From Pseudomonadota bacterium (GTDB lineage Bacteria > Pseudomonadota > Gammaproteobacteria > Xanthomonadales > SZUA-38), in the NCBI GenBank assembly GCA_039033415.1, contig JBCCCR010000019.1:62001-126000 (forward strand): 64,000 nt of DNA. Direction: 5' to 3'. Of this stretch, positions 34,046 to 43,970 are shown in pieces. The notes under the pieces were generated by a model that was given only the letters and a program-made list of their open reading frames with translations, had not been told where the DNA came from and searched no databases. How positions within the stretch are numbered: the first letter of the stretch is position 1; each line of letters starts with the position of its first letter. A program made the position numbers and the translations under genes.

Positions 34046-36217
34046 ATGAATCTAACAATCGACGCGCGTTTTCGGCAGTTTGTCGAAACGGAACTGCTTG
34101 CCGATCTGCCCCTGTCCGCCGCTGAGTTCTGGTCGGGTTTGGATCGAATTATCCACGAGCTGACGCCGGTCAACCGGCAGCTGCTGGAGAAACGTCAGGA
34201 GCTGCAGCAGCAGCTGGACGACTACAATCGCGAACATCCCGCAAAAAGCTGGAACGCCGACGCGTACCGACAGTTTCTGGTTTCCATTGGCTATCTGGAA
34301 CCGGCTCCGGCGCCCTTTGAGATCGACACCCAGGGTGTGGACGACGAGATTGCCAAGGTGGCCGGCCCGCAGCTGGTGGTCCCGGTCGACAACCCACGGT
34401 TTGCGCTGAACGCTGCCAACGCGCGCTGGGGCAGCCTCTATGACGCGCTTTACGGCACCAACGTAATTCCCGAAGACGACGGCTGCGAGCGAGCCGGGGG
34501 CTACAACCCGCGGCGCGGTGCTCGTGTGATCCAACGCGCAGCCGAGTTTCTTGATCAGGCGGTGCCGCTGGAAGACGCAAGCTACGCGGACGTGACCGCC
34601 TATCGCATCGATCAAGGCAACAGCCCTGCCATCCTGACGGCCATGCTGGCCAGCGGTAGCTCTACCGGCCTCAAGAACCCCGAGGCGTTTGTGGGCCACC
34701 GGGAGCAGGGAGCGCAGCGCGGAATCCTGCTCAGGAACAACGGACTCCATATCGAGATTGTGATCGACCCCGATCACCCGATCGGCAAGGATGCTTCGGC
34801 AAACGTCGCTGACGTTGTGCTCGAGGCGGCGCTGACCAGCATCGCTGACTGTGAGGATTCGGTTGCGGCGGTTGATGCGGAGGACAAGATTGCGGTCTAC
34901 CGCTGCTGGCTTGGGCTGATGCGGGGCACGCTCAGCGCAACGTTTGCCAAAGGCGGCAAAGACATGACCCGAACGCTGGCCGCCGATCGGGAGTTTGTGG
35001 CGCCGGACGGCCAGACGCTGACCTTGCCGGGACGTAGCCTGCTCCTCGTGCGCAACGTCGGCCACCTGATGACTACCGATGCGGTGTTTGACGCTGAGGG
35101 CAACGAGGTCTTCGAGGGGCTGCTCGATGCGGTAGTGACAGCAACCTGCGCTCTTCATGACTTGAAGCAGCTGGGGACACGCGGCAACAGCCGCACTGGC
35201 AGTGTCTATATCGTCAAACCCAAGATGCACGGCTCGGCCGAGGCAGCGTTTGCCGACAATCTGTTTGCTGCCGTCGAGGATATGCTGGGACTCGAGCGCT
35301 ACACGCTGAAAATCGGCGTGATGGACGAAGAGCGGCGCACCACAATCAACCTCGCGCAATGTATCGCCGCGGTTCGGCATCGACTGGTCTTCATCAACAC
35401 CGGTTTTCTTGATCGCACCGGCGACGAGATCCACACCTCCATGGTCGCCGGGCCGATGCTGCGCAAAGACGCCATCAAGGCTCAACCCTGGATCGGCGCG
35501 TACGAAGACCAGAATGTCGACCTCGGCATCGCCTGCGGGCTTCCCGGAAAAGCGCAGATCGGCAAGGGCATGTGGGCCAAGCCGGACGAGATGCGCGAAA
35601 TGGTAGACAGCAAACAGGATCATCCACTCTCCGGCGCCAGCTGCGCCTGGGTGCCATCGCCAACGGCGGCAACGCTCCACGCGCTGCACTACCACCAGGT
35701 GGACGTCCAGGGTCGGCAGACCGAGCTGGGAAATCGCGAGCAGGCGAGCCTTGAGCATATCCTGACGCCACCGTTCGGGGATCCTGAAACGCTCAGCGCT
35801 GAGGATATCCAGCGTGAGCTGGATAACAATGCCCAAGGTATTCTCGGCTACGTGGTGCGCTGGATCGACCAAGGTGTTGGTTGCTCAAAGGTGCCTGACA
35901 TCAACCACGTGGGTTTGATGGAAGACCGAGCGACGCTGCGCATCTCCAGTCAGCACATCGCCAACTGGCTGACCCACGGAGTTTGTTCCGTGGATCAGGT
36001 CAAAGAGACGTTCCGTCGCATGGCAAAGGTGGTCGATGAGCAGAACGCCAACGACCCGCAGTACACGCCGATGGCGCCGGGCTGCGACGGCGTCGCGTTC
36101 GAGGCTGCGCTCAACCTGGTGCTGGCCGGGACGGCTCAGCCCAGCGGCTACACTGAACCGTTGCTGCACATGTATCGTCGACAAAAGAAGGCTGAGCTGG
36201 CCAAAGCGTTGAGCTAG
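34046..36217 (+). CDS. glcB: Malate synthase G
   Basis: 723 residues, the usual length of the monomeric G isoform. Clear family segments: LLEKRQELQQQLDDYNREH, LNAANARWGSLYDALYGTN, GYNPRRGARVI, TGSVYIVKPKMHG, the metal-site glutamate in VMDEERRTT and aspartate in NTGFLDRTGDEIH, and SGASCAWVPSPTAATLHALHYH. It condenses glyoxylate with acetyl-CoA to malate. It is monocistronic here, with no isocitrate lyase or glycolate oxidase beside it. In a genome with mcr and pcs it offers a route for glyoxylate, but the link is only metabolic inference. Confidence 0.97.
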   Translation: MNLTIDARFRQFVETELLADLPLSAAEFWSGLDRIIHELTPVNRQLLEKRQELQQQLDDYNREHPAKSWNADAYRQFLVSIGYLEPAPAPFEIDTQGVDDEIAKVAGPQLVVPVDNPRFALNAANARWGSLYDALYGTNVIPEDDGCERAGGYNPRRGARVIQRAAEFLDQAVPLEDASYADVTAYRIDQGNSPAILTAMLASGSSTGLKNPEAFVGHREQGAQRGILLRNNGLHIEIVIDPDHPIGKDASANVADVVLEAALTSIADCEDSVAAVDAEDKIAVYRCWLGLMRGTLSATFAKGGKDMTRTLAADREFVAPDGQTLTLPGRSLLLVRNVGHLMTTDAVFDAEGNEVFEGLLDAVVTATCALHDLKQLGTRGNSRTGSVYIVKPKMHGSAEAAFADNLFAAVEDMLGLERYTLKIGVMDEERRTTINLAQCIAAVRHRLVFINTGFLDRTGDEIHTSMVAGPMLRKDAIKAQPWIGAYEDQNVDLGIACGLPGKAQIGKGMWAKPDEMREMVDSKQDHPLSGASCAWVPSPTAATLHALHYHQVDVQGRQTELGNREQASLEHILTPPFGDPETLSAEDIQRELDNNAQGILGYVVRWIDQGVGCSKVPDINHVGLMEDRATLRISSQHIANWLTHGVCSVDQVKETFRRMAKVVDEQNANDPQYTPMAPGCDGVAFEAALNLVLAGTAQPSGYTEPLLHMYRRQKKAELAKALS

Positions 36218-36260
36218 CGGACGGTTCGGCTCGGCGGCGGACTAGCGCCCGCCGCATGAG

Positions 36261-38891
36261 TCATTCGCCAAGCTTGATTAGTCCGGCACCGCCGATGTTC
36301 TGAAATCGCCCGGGCGTACAGGTGAGCACAATGACCTGGCAGCTGCGTCCAGCGGCGGCAAACGCGGCGCCCATGGAATTTAGCCGCTGCGGATCGGCAA
36401 AGCCCAGCGCGTCGTCGAATATGACCGGCACCCCGCCGGCGCTGGAGACGATCTGGGCCGCGGCGAGCCGGGTTAGGAGGCTGAGCTGCTCCTGCGCACC
36501 AACGCTCAGCGACTCAACCGGTAGGCGTTTTCCATTCAGCTCACGGTGGGTAATCGTCCAGTCATCGCCGAGCTCAACGCCAAAGGAGTTGCCGAACACA
36601 ATTTGACCCAGCTTGCGCACCGCGTTGCTCATCGGCTCGAGGTAAGCCTGGCGCGCGTGCTCGCGGCAGTCGCTGAGCGTTGTCCACAGCAGCTTTGCCG
36701 CTTCCGCTCGACGGGAGAGCGCCTGGGTCTGCCGCTCGCGGAACTCATAGTCGCGCTGCGCGTTTTCCAGTGTCTCGAACCGCCCGTCAGCGCGAGCGTT
36801 TTCCAGCCGATCGTTGTAGACGGCTAACGTCTGCCGCTGCTCATCAAGCTGCCGCAGGACCTGTTCATGGACCTTCACCGCGTTTTCCAGGAGCGCCTGC
36901 GCCGCTTCGGGCGAATGCTGGTCGAGCTCCTGCGAGAGTGTTTGAACCGCGGCCTGCTGCTGGGCCAGGTCGACGCTTGCCGCCCTGGCGCGATGGTTTA
37001 GCGAGGCGTTGCTCTCACCGGCACATAGGCGCTTGAGATCTTCACGTTTGCTCTTGAGCAGAGACTGCTGGACGGCGGCATTCCGCTCCTGGTCGCGAAT
37101 GGTTTCCCGCTGTGCGTTCACGGCCGCCAGCGCTCCGTCCAGCTCTGCTCTTAGTTGTTCCAGCTGGTCCGAGGTCGAGTCATAAGCCTGTCGACTCTCG
37201 GCCAGGATTCGCTCTGCCTCACCCATATTCTCCGGAGCTGTAAGGTCTGGGTGACGGTTCTTGGTGGCTGTAGCCAGCGCCACCGTAAGGCCGGCAATCT
37301 TCTGGCGCAGCTCGGCCGTGCTCAGGTCGCCAAGCAGTCGCTTTTCTACAGTCTTGAGATCCTCCAGCTTGCGCTCGAGATCCGTCTTTCGAAGTAGTTG
37401 GGTTTCCGCGTCAGCGATTGAGGCTACGCCACATGCTTGGAGCTGTGCGCGAAACTGCTCGTTCGCCTCGCCCGCACGAGCCCTGAGGTCGTCGGCGGAA
37501 GCCGGCGGAATCAGCTCAAGGTCTGCGATACCCGGAAGACTGATTGCAGTCTTCGCGTCGATTGGCTGGCGGTGTACCTGACCGGGAATAAGCTGTAGTT
37601 CCGTATGGTCAATCGCCAGCTTGAGATCCCGGTTGGCGGCAACCTCAAAAATCGTCACCGCTGCAGCAAGCTGGGTCCGTGCAAGCTCCAGATCTCGGTC
37701 CGCCGTTCGCAGGTTTGTCAGGGAATCCTGCGTTACGCGAAGCGCGCCGATCTGCTCGGCAACCTCGGGCTGGCCCGCCTGCGCGTCCTGCACCTGCGCC
37801 AGCTGCTGTTCAAGCTTGGCCAGCTGTGCAGCGTCATTTTGGTTTTGCAGCTCCGCTTCGGCTGCCCGCAAAAGCTCGCGCCGCCGCGTGTTTTCGTTCT
37901 GGCTTGCCGCGATCTGAGCCTTGAGTTCAGCCGCCTTTTTTTCGAGCAGATCGAGCGCCGACTGCCCCGGTTCACCCGCCTGGCGCAGTTCATCGCGAGC
38001 CTTCTCGGCCAGCGTGATCTCGTCGGCGAGCCGCTCCCGTTCGGCCAGCTCTCCGGTGATCTGCACATTCGTTTGTGCCGCAGCGTCAAGCAAACGCTGC
38101 TGCGCAACAAGCGCCTGCCGCTGGGCTTCCAGCGCCCGTTGCTTCTGCTCCTGTTCCTCTCGCTGCGCTGTGAGCTCGGGGAGCTGAGCCTGAAGCCGGT
38201 CGAGCTCTTGTTGGCAGCGTTCCTGGCGTTCAACGTCCTGCGCGATGGCGGCCATGGCCTGCGTCGCATCGTCCAGCGTCTGCTTCGCGACTTTGAGCTT
38301 TTCTCGTTCGTCGAGAAACTTGGGTCGGCCGGTCTTCAGCGTGAAATAGCGCTCATACTCGGCCTGGCAAGCCGCAAAAAGATCGGGGTTTTCGTCACCG
38401 TGTCCTGCGGTGCCGGCGGCCTCGTCGAGCGCTTTGAGCAGGCTGCCCGAGCCTCTGAGCTCCGCCGCGGCCAGGCTTTCACCCTGGTTAACCAGCAGAG
38501 CCTGCCACAAGGTCATGTCGACGGTTTCCGACAGCAACGTATTTACCTGGTCGTGTGCCTCCCGTCCGGTCATTTGACTGACTTCCGGGGCTATGATCCT
38601 CAGCGTTGTCGACGGCGTTTTGTTAAAGGTCTTGCCGTAGACAAAACGATTTTGCCCGGCACTGATTTCGGCCGACACCTCGCTGCCGGCGTCGACATCT
38701 ACAGGCTTGACCGCCTGAATGGCCTTTTTTTTGGATGAGTCCAGTTCATTGAACAGCAGCAGCAGCGCCTCAACAATCGACGATTTACCGATCTCATTCG
38801 GGCCTTCGATGACGGTCACGCCGTCGCCGAATACAAGGTCAGCCGCCTGAACGCCGCGCCAGTTTCGCAGCGTCAGCTGATGGATCTTCAT
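36261..38891 (-). CDS. SMC-type ATPase of the Rad50/SbcC/YhaN group
   Basis: 876 residues. N-terminal MKIHQLTLRNWRGVQ and Walker A GPNEIGKSS (30-38), a long coiled coil from about 190 to 700 rich in Leu/Glu/Arg, then the ABC signature LSVGAQEQLSLL and Walker B VPVIFDDALGFAD. No CxxC zinc hook was seen in the coiled coil, which sets it apart from SbcC/Rad50 proper and nearer to YhaN. The start overlaps the exonuclease stop as ATGA. The pair probably acts in DNA end processing or repair in the nucleoid. Confidence 0.9.
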   Translation of the reverse strand: MKIHQLTLRNWRGVQAADLVFGDGVTVIEGPNEIGKSSIVEALLLLFNELDSSKKKAIQAVKPVDVDAGSEVSAEISAGQNRFVYGKTFNKTPSTTLRIIAPEVSQMTGREAHDQVNTLLSETVDMTLWQALLVNQGESLAAAELRGSGSLLKALDEAAGTAGHGDENPDLFAACQAEYERYFTLKTGRPKFLDEREKLKVAKQTLDDATQAMAAIAQDVERQERCQQELDRLQAQLPELTAQREEQEQKQRALEAQRQALVAQQRLLDAAAQTNVQITGELAERERLADEITLAEKARDELRQAGEPGQSALDLLEKKAAELKAQIAASQNENTRRRELLRAAEAELQNQNDAAQLAKLEQQLAQVQDAQAGQPEVAEQIGALRVTQDSLTNLRTADRDLELARTQLAAAVTIFEVAANRDLKLAIDHTELQLIPGQVHRQPIDAKTAISLPGIADLELIPPASADDLRARAGEANEQFRAQLQACGVASIADAETQLLRKTDLERKLEDLKTVEKRLLGDLSTAELRQKIAGLTVALATATKNRHPDLTAPENMGEAERILAESRQAYDSTSDQLEQLRAELDGALAAVNAQRETIRDQERNAAVQQSLLKSKREDLKRLCAGESNASLNHRARAASVDLAQQQAAVQTLSQELDQHSPEAAQALLENAVKVHEQVLRQLDEQRQTLAVYNDRLENARADGRFETLENAQRDYEFRERQTQALSRRAEAAKLLWTTLSDCREHARQAYLEPMSNAVRKLGQIVFGNSFGVELGDDWTITHRELNGKRLPVESLSVGAQEQLSLLTRLAAAQIVSSAGGVPVIFDDALGFADPQRLNSMGAAFAAAGRSCQVIVLTCTPGRFQNIGGAGLIKLGE

Positions 38892-40054
38892 GACCCGCCA
38901 CCGCTGCCGCTGAGGCGGTAGAGAAGCCGCAGCGCGTCCTGGGCGACCCCAGCCTGGTTCTGATCACTGGCCTCGCTGAGCGCAACAAGCTGCTGCCAAG
39001 CAGTCTGGGCGTAGCCAGTCAGGGCGACGCTGTCCCGGTCAAGCTGATCGGGCACCACCGCCAGGTTAGACGTGCGCTGCCGCTGCCGAAGGCTGGCGAA
39101 CAGCGTCGACTGCTGCTCCAGCAGCGCGTCGAGATCTGCACGGACCCGTAGACTCACCGAGCCGGTAAAGCCGGTTTTGACGACGGTGCGCTCCTTGTCC
39201 GGCAGCGATACCAGCCATTGCTGAAACGCCGCCAGGTCGTTTGGACCGTTGATCACGTGATCGCTGGCAATAAAGCGCCAGTCGCCAACTTCCAGCGCTT
39301 CGACCTGACACTCGCCGACGTTGCTCAGCTCCACCAGCAGCGCGTGGTTTGGCCGCTCCTCGTCAAATGCGGTTGCCACCGGCGCACCGCTGTAGTGAAT
39401 GCGGCCGGTACGGCCCACCTCGGTCAGGGAGTGGCGGTCACCCAGCGCAAGGTAGCGAAAGCGATCATCCGCGATGGCCTGCTCGGCGGCCTCCAGCCGA
39501 ATGATCTCCGGTCGGTCGGGGTCAGGCGAGAGCGTATCGACCTGCCCGTGGCAGACCGCGATGCGCGTCACGCCCGTCGAGGGCGGCAACGACGCCGCCA
39601 ACTGGGCACATAGATCGGTGGACGGCCGTTTGTTGCGCCACGGTGCACCGACAACCTCCACACCCGCCGCACCAGGAACAGGCACGGGTGCCTCGTCACG
39701 CAGCACGATGATGTGCGGGGAGGCGTTTAGCATCGGCGCGCTCGAAAAGATGGAGGAGCCGTCCAACGGGTCATGGTTGCCCGGCAGCAGCAACACGGGT
39801 ACCGGCAAGGCCTCCAAGGCATCCACGGTGCGCAGCAGCGTTTGTCGGCTGAGCTGGTTGGACTCAAAGACGTCGCCGGCAACCACAATAAACTGTGCCT
39901 GCCGCTCCGAGGCGAGACGGCCCAACGTGCCGATAGCATCGATACGCGCTTGGCTAAAGCGAGCCGCCGCCTCGTCACTCAGGAAAGTACGGGTCATACC
40001 AAGCTGCCAGTCGGAGCTGTGGATAAAGCGGGCGGGGGGCTGCGCCTGGGTCAT
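38888..40054 (-). CDS. Mre11/SbcD/YhaO-like metallophosphoesterase exonuclease
   Basis: 388 residues. Phosphoesterase motifs in order: FIHSSDWQLGM (H12, D15), VVAGDVFESN (D61), PGNHDPLD (N93-D95), VCHGQVD and LALGDRHS. The usual D-x-H of motif I is D-W-Q, a variant known in some prokaryotic Mre11-like nucleases. The C-terminal 150 residues form the capping and ATPase-contact region. It is translated just before the Rad50-like gene with ATGA coupling, so the two should form one complex that trims or opens DNA ends. Confidence 0.88.
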   Translation of the reverse strand: MTQAQPPARFIHSSDWQLGMTRTFLSDEAAARFSQARIDAIGTLGRLASERQAQFIVVAGDVFESNQLSRQTLLRTVDALEALPVPVLLLPGNHDPLDGSSIFSSAPMLNASPHIIVLRDEAPVPVPGAAGVEVVGAPWRNKRPSTDLCAQLAASLPPSTGVTRIAVCHGQVDTLSPDPDRPEIIRLEAAEQAIADDRFRYLALGDRHSLTEVGRTGRIHYSGAPVATAFDEERPNHALLVELSNVGECQVEALEVGDWRFIASDHVINGPNDLAAFQQWLVSLPDKERTVVKTGFTGSVSLRVRADLDALLEQQSTLFASLRQRQRTSNLAVVPDQLDRDSVALTGYAQTAWQQLVALSEASDQNQAGVAQDALRLLYRLSGSGGGS

Positions 40055-40250
40055 CGTTTCATCGATCCGGCGATGCCGCCGCGCTGAATGAGCATGGGGT
40101 GAAGGTTACTGACACGTTTAAATTGTACCGCCATCAATTCTCAAGACTTAAGAAAGGTGTGTCAGAAACGGGACCGCATCTTCGTCAGCACGACGCTGCG
40201 GGCGGAGCATTTGACCACCAGCCTGCGGCGGCCGTGCAGCTGAGCTTTCG

Positions 40251-40832
40251 CTAATGCGGCGGCGCCATGTCTTCGTACAGCCACGCTCTGGCGGCGCGCC
40301 AAAGGCGCGATACGCTCCGGTCGGACGATTGCATCGCCTCGGCCGTTTCGGCCAGGCTTAAGCCCGCAAAGAAGTGCAATTTGACGACTGTTGCCATGCG
40401 CTCATCGGCGGCTTCAAGTCGGGTCAGAGACTCATCGAGCGCCAGAATCTCCCGCGGCTGATCCGTTGGTATAGCGCCCATGTCGGTCAGCGGCTGGCGC
40501 TGCCACTCGCCGCCATGTTTGACCGCTTTTTTGCGCCGGGCGATCTCAATCAGGATGCGTCGCATGGCTTGGGCGGCAGCGGCGAAAAAATGCGCTCGGT
40601 TGGCGAAGCCCGCATCGCTGTCTTTGACCAGCCTCAGGTAGACCTCGTGCACCAGGGCGGTGGGCGTCAGGGTCTGGCCGGGTTTTTCGTTGCTCATCCG
40701 CGCGCGCGCCAGATCGCGAAGCTCCTGATAGACCAAAGGCAGAAGCTGCTCGGCGGCGGCCCGATCACCCGACTCCACGGCCAGCAGCAGTCGCGTGACT
40801 TCTTCGGGCGTCGATTTGGGCTCAGAGGACAT
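40251..40832 (-). CDS. ECF-like RNA polymerase sigma factor (module B)
   Basis: 193 residues from ATG 40832; upstream open codons would overlap the divergent kinase gene. Same PF07638-type layout as module A but better conserved: LLPLVYQELRDLARARM, QTLTPTALVHEVYLRLV, FFAAAAQAMRRILIEIAR, KKAVKHGGEWQR, and region 4 GLSLAETAEAMQSSDRSVSRLWRAARAWLYEDM. It is divergent from its kinase, with about 70 bp between starts, so both promoters share a short region. Target genes are not evident from the sequence. Confidence 0.9.
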   Translation of the reverse strand: MSSEPKSTPEEVTRLLLAVESGDRAAAEQLLPLVYQELRDLARARMSNEKPGQTLTPTALVHEVYLRLVKDSDAGFANRAHFFAAAAQAMRRILIEIARRKKAVKHGGEWQRQPLTDMGAIPTDQPREILALDESLTRLEAADERMATVVKLHFFAGLSLAETAEAMQSSDRSVSRLWRAARAWLYEDMAPPH

Positions 40833-40901
40833 GGCGCGGGCAGTGACGAAGAATCGTTTAATGTACCCTGAGTGCAGAACAGGTGCTACGGACGCCAGGC
40901 T

Positions 40902-43778
40902 GTGACCGATCCGAACTGGAACAGGCTTTGGGAGCTCTTTGAGCAGGCGGTTGACCTGCCCGCAGATGAACAAGCGGCGTTTCTGGATCGAAGCTGTGGA
41001 GAGGACGCCGAGTTACGACGCCGATTGGTTCAGTTGATTGCCCGAGACGCTCAGCGGGAGGGCATGCTGGATGTCGGCCTCGAGGGCAGCGGTCTGATCG
41101 ATGAGGTGTCCAGCCCGCTTCCGGGCCAGGTTGGCGCCTATCGGATTATCCGCGAGCTGGGGCGGGGCGGCATGGGCCAGGTGTTTCTGGGTGAGCGGGA
41201 CGACCCGGAATTCCGTCAGCAGGTCGCCATCAAGCTCATCCCGCTGGGTCGATACTCCGACGCGGTGCTGAAACGTTTCGTGCTGGAACGCCAGATTCTA
41301 TCGGATTTGAACCACGAGAATATCGCCCGGCTGCTGGACGGTGGAGTGACCGACGAGGGGATTCCGTACCTCATCATGGAATATGTCGACGGCCAAACCA
41401 TCGACGCCTACTGCGAGGATCAGAATTTGGATCTTCAGGCGCGGCTTGGCCTGTTTCAGCAGGTTTGCCGCGCCGTCGACTATGCGCATCGCCGGTTGAT
41501 CGTGCATCGCGACATCAAACCAGGAAACGTTCTGGTGGACCAAACCGGCCGGGTCAAACTGCTCGATTTTGGTGTCGCCAAGCTGCTCGAGCCCGCGCTG
41601 CAGGGTGAGGATGCCGTCACCGAAACCATGGGCCGGATGGCCACGCCAGAATATGCCTCCCCCGAGCAGCTCAAGGGTGAGCGTCTGTCCACCGCAACGG
41701 ATGTTTACTCGTTGGGTGTTCTGCTCTATCAGCTGCTGACCGGCAAGCGACCCATTGAGGTCACGCGCAGCGATCTGGCGTCCACCATTCAAGCTGTCTC
41801 TGCGGAGGAGCCCGCCCGCCCCAGTCAGCTTCGTGCGCACGGAGCTCCGTCAGTCCCCTCGAAGCTGCTGCGAGGGGACCTCGACAACATCGTGATGCTG
41901 GCGCTACGCAAGGATCCGGATCGACGCTACGGCTCAGCGGCCGAATTTTCCACCGATGTGCAGCGCTACCTCGACGGATTTCCGATTCAAGCCAGGCCTG
42001 AATCGATGGGCTACCGGGCCGGCAAGTTCATTCGTAGAAATCGGCTCGCGGTTGCCGCATCGACCGTCGTCTCGTTTGCGCTGATCATCCTGGCGGCCAC
42101 CAGCTATCTGCAGGCGCGCAACCTATCGGCCGCTTTGGCACAAGCCAATCTCGAGCGGCAAAAGGCAAATGAGGTCGTCACTTTCATGCGCGATCTGTTT
42201 AAGGCCAGCGATCCGTTGGCGCCGGATGCCAACCAGAGGTCGACCGAACAGCTGCTGGCGGATGGCGCCGAACGAATCCGCTCGGAGCTGCAAGGGCAGC
42301 CGGCGCTGCAGGCGTCGCTGATGAGCACCATGGCTGAGGTCTACCTTAACCTGAGCCATTTTGACGAGGCGCAGACCCTCGCCGAAGACGCACTCGACGT
42401 CTACCGCAACAACCCGACAACCGGTGCGAATAGCGCTCTCAAGACGCAGCTTACGCTGGCCCGCATCGCCTTTCTGGAGGAGGATTTTGAGCAGGCTATG
42501 GTGCTGTGCGAAGCGGCGTTGGAGACCGCTGGCAGCGTGGATGACCAGCTTGAGATACGAGTTCAGGCGAATCTTCAGTGCGCGTCAGCGGAGTCGTTTC
42601 TTGGGCGCTACGAGGCATCTATCGACCGAGTGCGAAACCTGCTCGATGGTGACCTTCAGCTCATGGCGGAGCAAACGGACAGCGTGGCAGAGGCCCATAC
42701 GGTGCTGGGCTCCAACTATTGGTATCTCGCTGACTACGATCGATCCCGCACCGAGTACGGCACGGCGTATGAGCTGGTGCTCAGCCGGTATGGAGAGCAG
42801 CATCCCAAATCTATCTCAGCCCTCAATCGCATCGGCTCAGTCGACCTGCGGACCGGTTCGCTAGAGCGGGCAGAAAAGATTCACCGCGAGGTACTGGACC
42901 AGACTCGATCTCTGCTGGGCCAGGGTCACAGCCAAACGGCCTATGCCACAAACGGCCTTGGCGTAGTGTTGCTGCAGCAAGGCAATTACGACGAGGCCGA
43001 AGCGCTGTTCCTGGAGTCGATTACCGCGTACGAGGCGCTGCAGGGGGCAAATTCTGCCGGCGCCCTGCGGCCGATGATCAACCTGGCGCTGGCGTATACC
43101 GAGACCCAGCGCTATGACGAAGCCATACCCATCCACGACGAGCTGCTGCGGCGAGAAATTGCTGCGATGGGGCCGGATTTCTGGCGGGTAGGTCTCCACT
43201 ACAACAATGCCGGCCTGGTCTACCAGGACCTGCGTCAGCTCAAAAAAGCCGAGACCTCGTTTCGGAACGCCCATGAGGTGATTCGCAAGGCCTGGGGCGA
43301 AGACCATCCCGGCCTGGCCTATAGCACGAACAACCTCGCGATTGTGCTGCACGATCAGGGTGAAAGCGAGGAAGCTGAAGCACTCTTCAAGCGCGCGCTC
43401 AAGCTACGGCGGGATGGGCTCGACGAGGCACACCCAGCGCTGGCCGCGACGCTACATGAATATGGCCGGTTTCTGATCGATCACGGACGTCACCATGAGG
43501 CAGCTCCGATGGTGACGCAGGCACTAGCAATCCGCCGTGAGAAGCTTGCCGCCGACGACTGGCGCACGCAGCATACCGAGGCGCTGCAGGGCGCCCTGCT
43601 GGCTCTCGAGAAAGACTTTGACGGTGCGGAACCGCTGATCACTAGGTCACTAGCGGGCCTCGAAACGTCTCTGGGTCCCACCCATTGGAGAACCCTGGAC
43701 ACCCGCCGCCGGGCCTACGACATGTACCGCGCGTGGGGCCGAGAGCAGCAAGCGGATAACTATGCTCCAAGCGAGTAA
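40902..43778 (+). CDS. Transmembrane Ser/Thr protein kinase with long TPR region (module B)
   Basis: About 958 residues from GTG 40902 (VTDPNWNRLWELFEQAVDLP, the normal N-terminus for this type); a GTG at 40872 would add ten. Kinase motifs: glycine loop GRGGMGQVFLGE, K111 in VAIKL, HRDIKPGN with D204, DFG at 222-224, and APE-like SPEQL. One membrane helix at about 382-402 (LAVAASTVVSFALIILAATSYL). Beyond it are roughly ten TPR-type repeats of the kinesin-light-chain kind (SALNRIGSVDLRTGSLERAE, AYATNGLGVVLLQQGNYDEA, AYSTNNLAIVLHDQGESEEA). The repeats probably sense or bind an envelope partner; no substrate is visible. Confidence 0.92.
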   Translation: MTDPNWNRLWELFEQAVDLPADEQAAFLDRSCGEDAELRRRLVQLIARDAQREGMLDVGLEGSGLIDEVSSPLPGQVGAYRIIRELGRGGMGQVFLGERDDPEFRQQVAIKLIPLGRYSDAVLKRFVLERQILSDLNHENIARLLDGGVTDEGIPYLIMEYVDGQTIDAYCEDQNLDLQARLGLFQQVCRAVDYAHRRLIVHRDIKPGNVLVDQTGRVKLLDFGVAKLLEPALQGEDAVTETMGRMATPEYASPEQLKGERLSTATDVYSLGVLLYQLLTGKRPIEVTRSDLASTIQAVSAEEPARPSQLRAHGAPSVPSKLLRGDLDNIVMLALRKDPDRRYGSAAEFSTDVQRYLDGFPIQARPESMGYRAGKFIRRNRLAVAASTVVSFALIILAATSYLQARNLSAALAQANLERQKANEVVTFMRDLFKASDPLAPDANQRSTEQLLADGAERIRSELQGQPALQASLMSTMAEVYLNLSHFDEAQTLAEDALDVYRNNPTTGANSALKTQLTLARIAFLEEDFEQAMVLCEAALETAGSVDDQLEIRVQANLQCASAESFLGRYEASIDRVRNLLDGDLQLMAEQTDSVAEAHTVLGSNYWYLADYDRSRTEYGTAYELVLSRYGEQHPKSISALNRIGSVDLRTGSLERAEKIHREVLDQTRSLLGQGHSQTAYATNGLGVVLLQQGNYDEAEALFLESITAYEALQGANSAGALRPMINLALAYTETQRYDEAIPIHDELLRREIAAMGPDFWRVGLHYNNAGLVYQDLRQLKKAETSFRNAHEVIRKAWGEDHPGLAYSTNNLAIVLHDQGESEEAEALFKRALKLRRDGLDEAHPALAATLHEYGRFLIDHGRHHEAAPMVTQALAIRREKLAADDWRTQHTEALQGALLALEKDFDGAEPLITRSLAGLETSLGPTHWRTLDTRRRAYDMYRAWGREQQADNYAPSE

Positions 43779-43970
43779 TGCCGTTCTCTTGGTGGGCCCT
43801 TTTTCCCGCTCTTGCCACGGCGATGGGCATGCTGGACGTCTCTGAGTCTGAGTCTCTCCAAACTCTGGCGGGCAGTTTCGCGCCGCGGTGTTTCCCGAAA
43901 CCTCCAACCGCGCATGTGCCAATTACTGGTCTTTCCTAGGGGTTATCTCCCGTTTGGTCGTTGTCTTAGT

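Noticed and set aside
34052-35872. 606-codon open frame opposite malate synthase G
   Set aside because: Fully antisense to glcB, low-complexity charged composition, no domain; a mirror-frame artefact.
37605-38738. 377-codon plus-strand frame opposite the Rad50-like coiled coil
   Set aside because: Leu/Arg/Ala-rich mirror of a coiled-coil gene, no start-site or family support.
43779-43970. T-rich run after the module B kinase as a terminator
   Set aside because: GGGCCCTTTTT lacks a convincing stem upstream.
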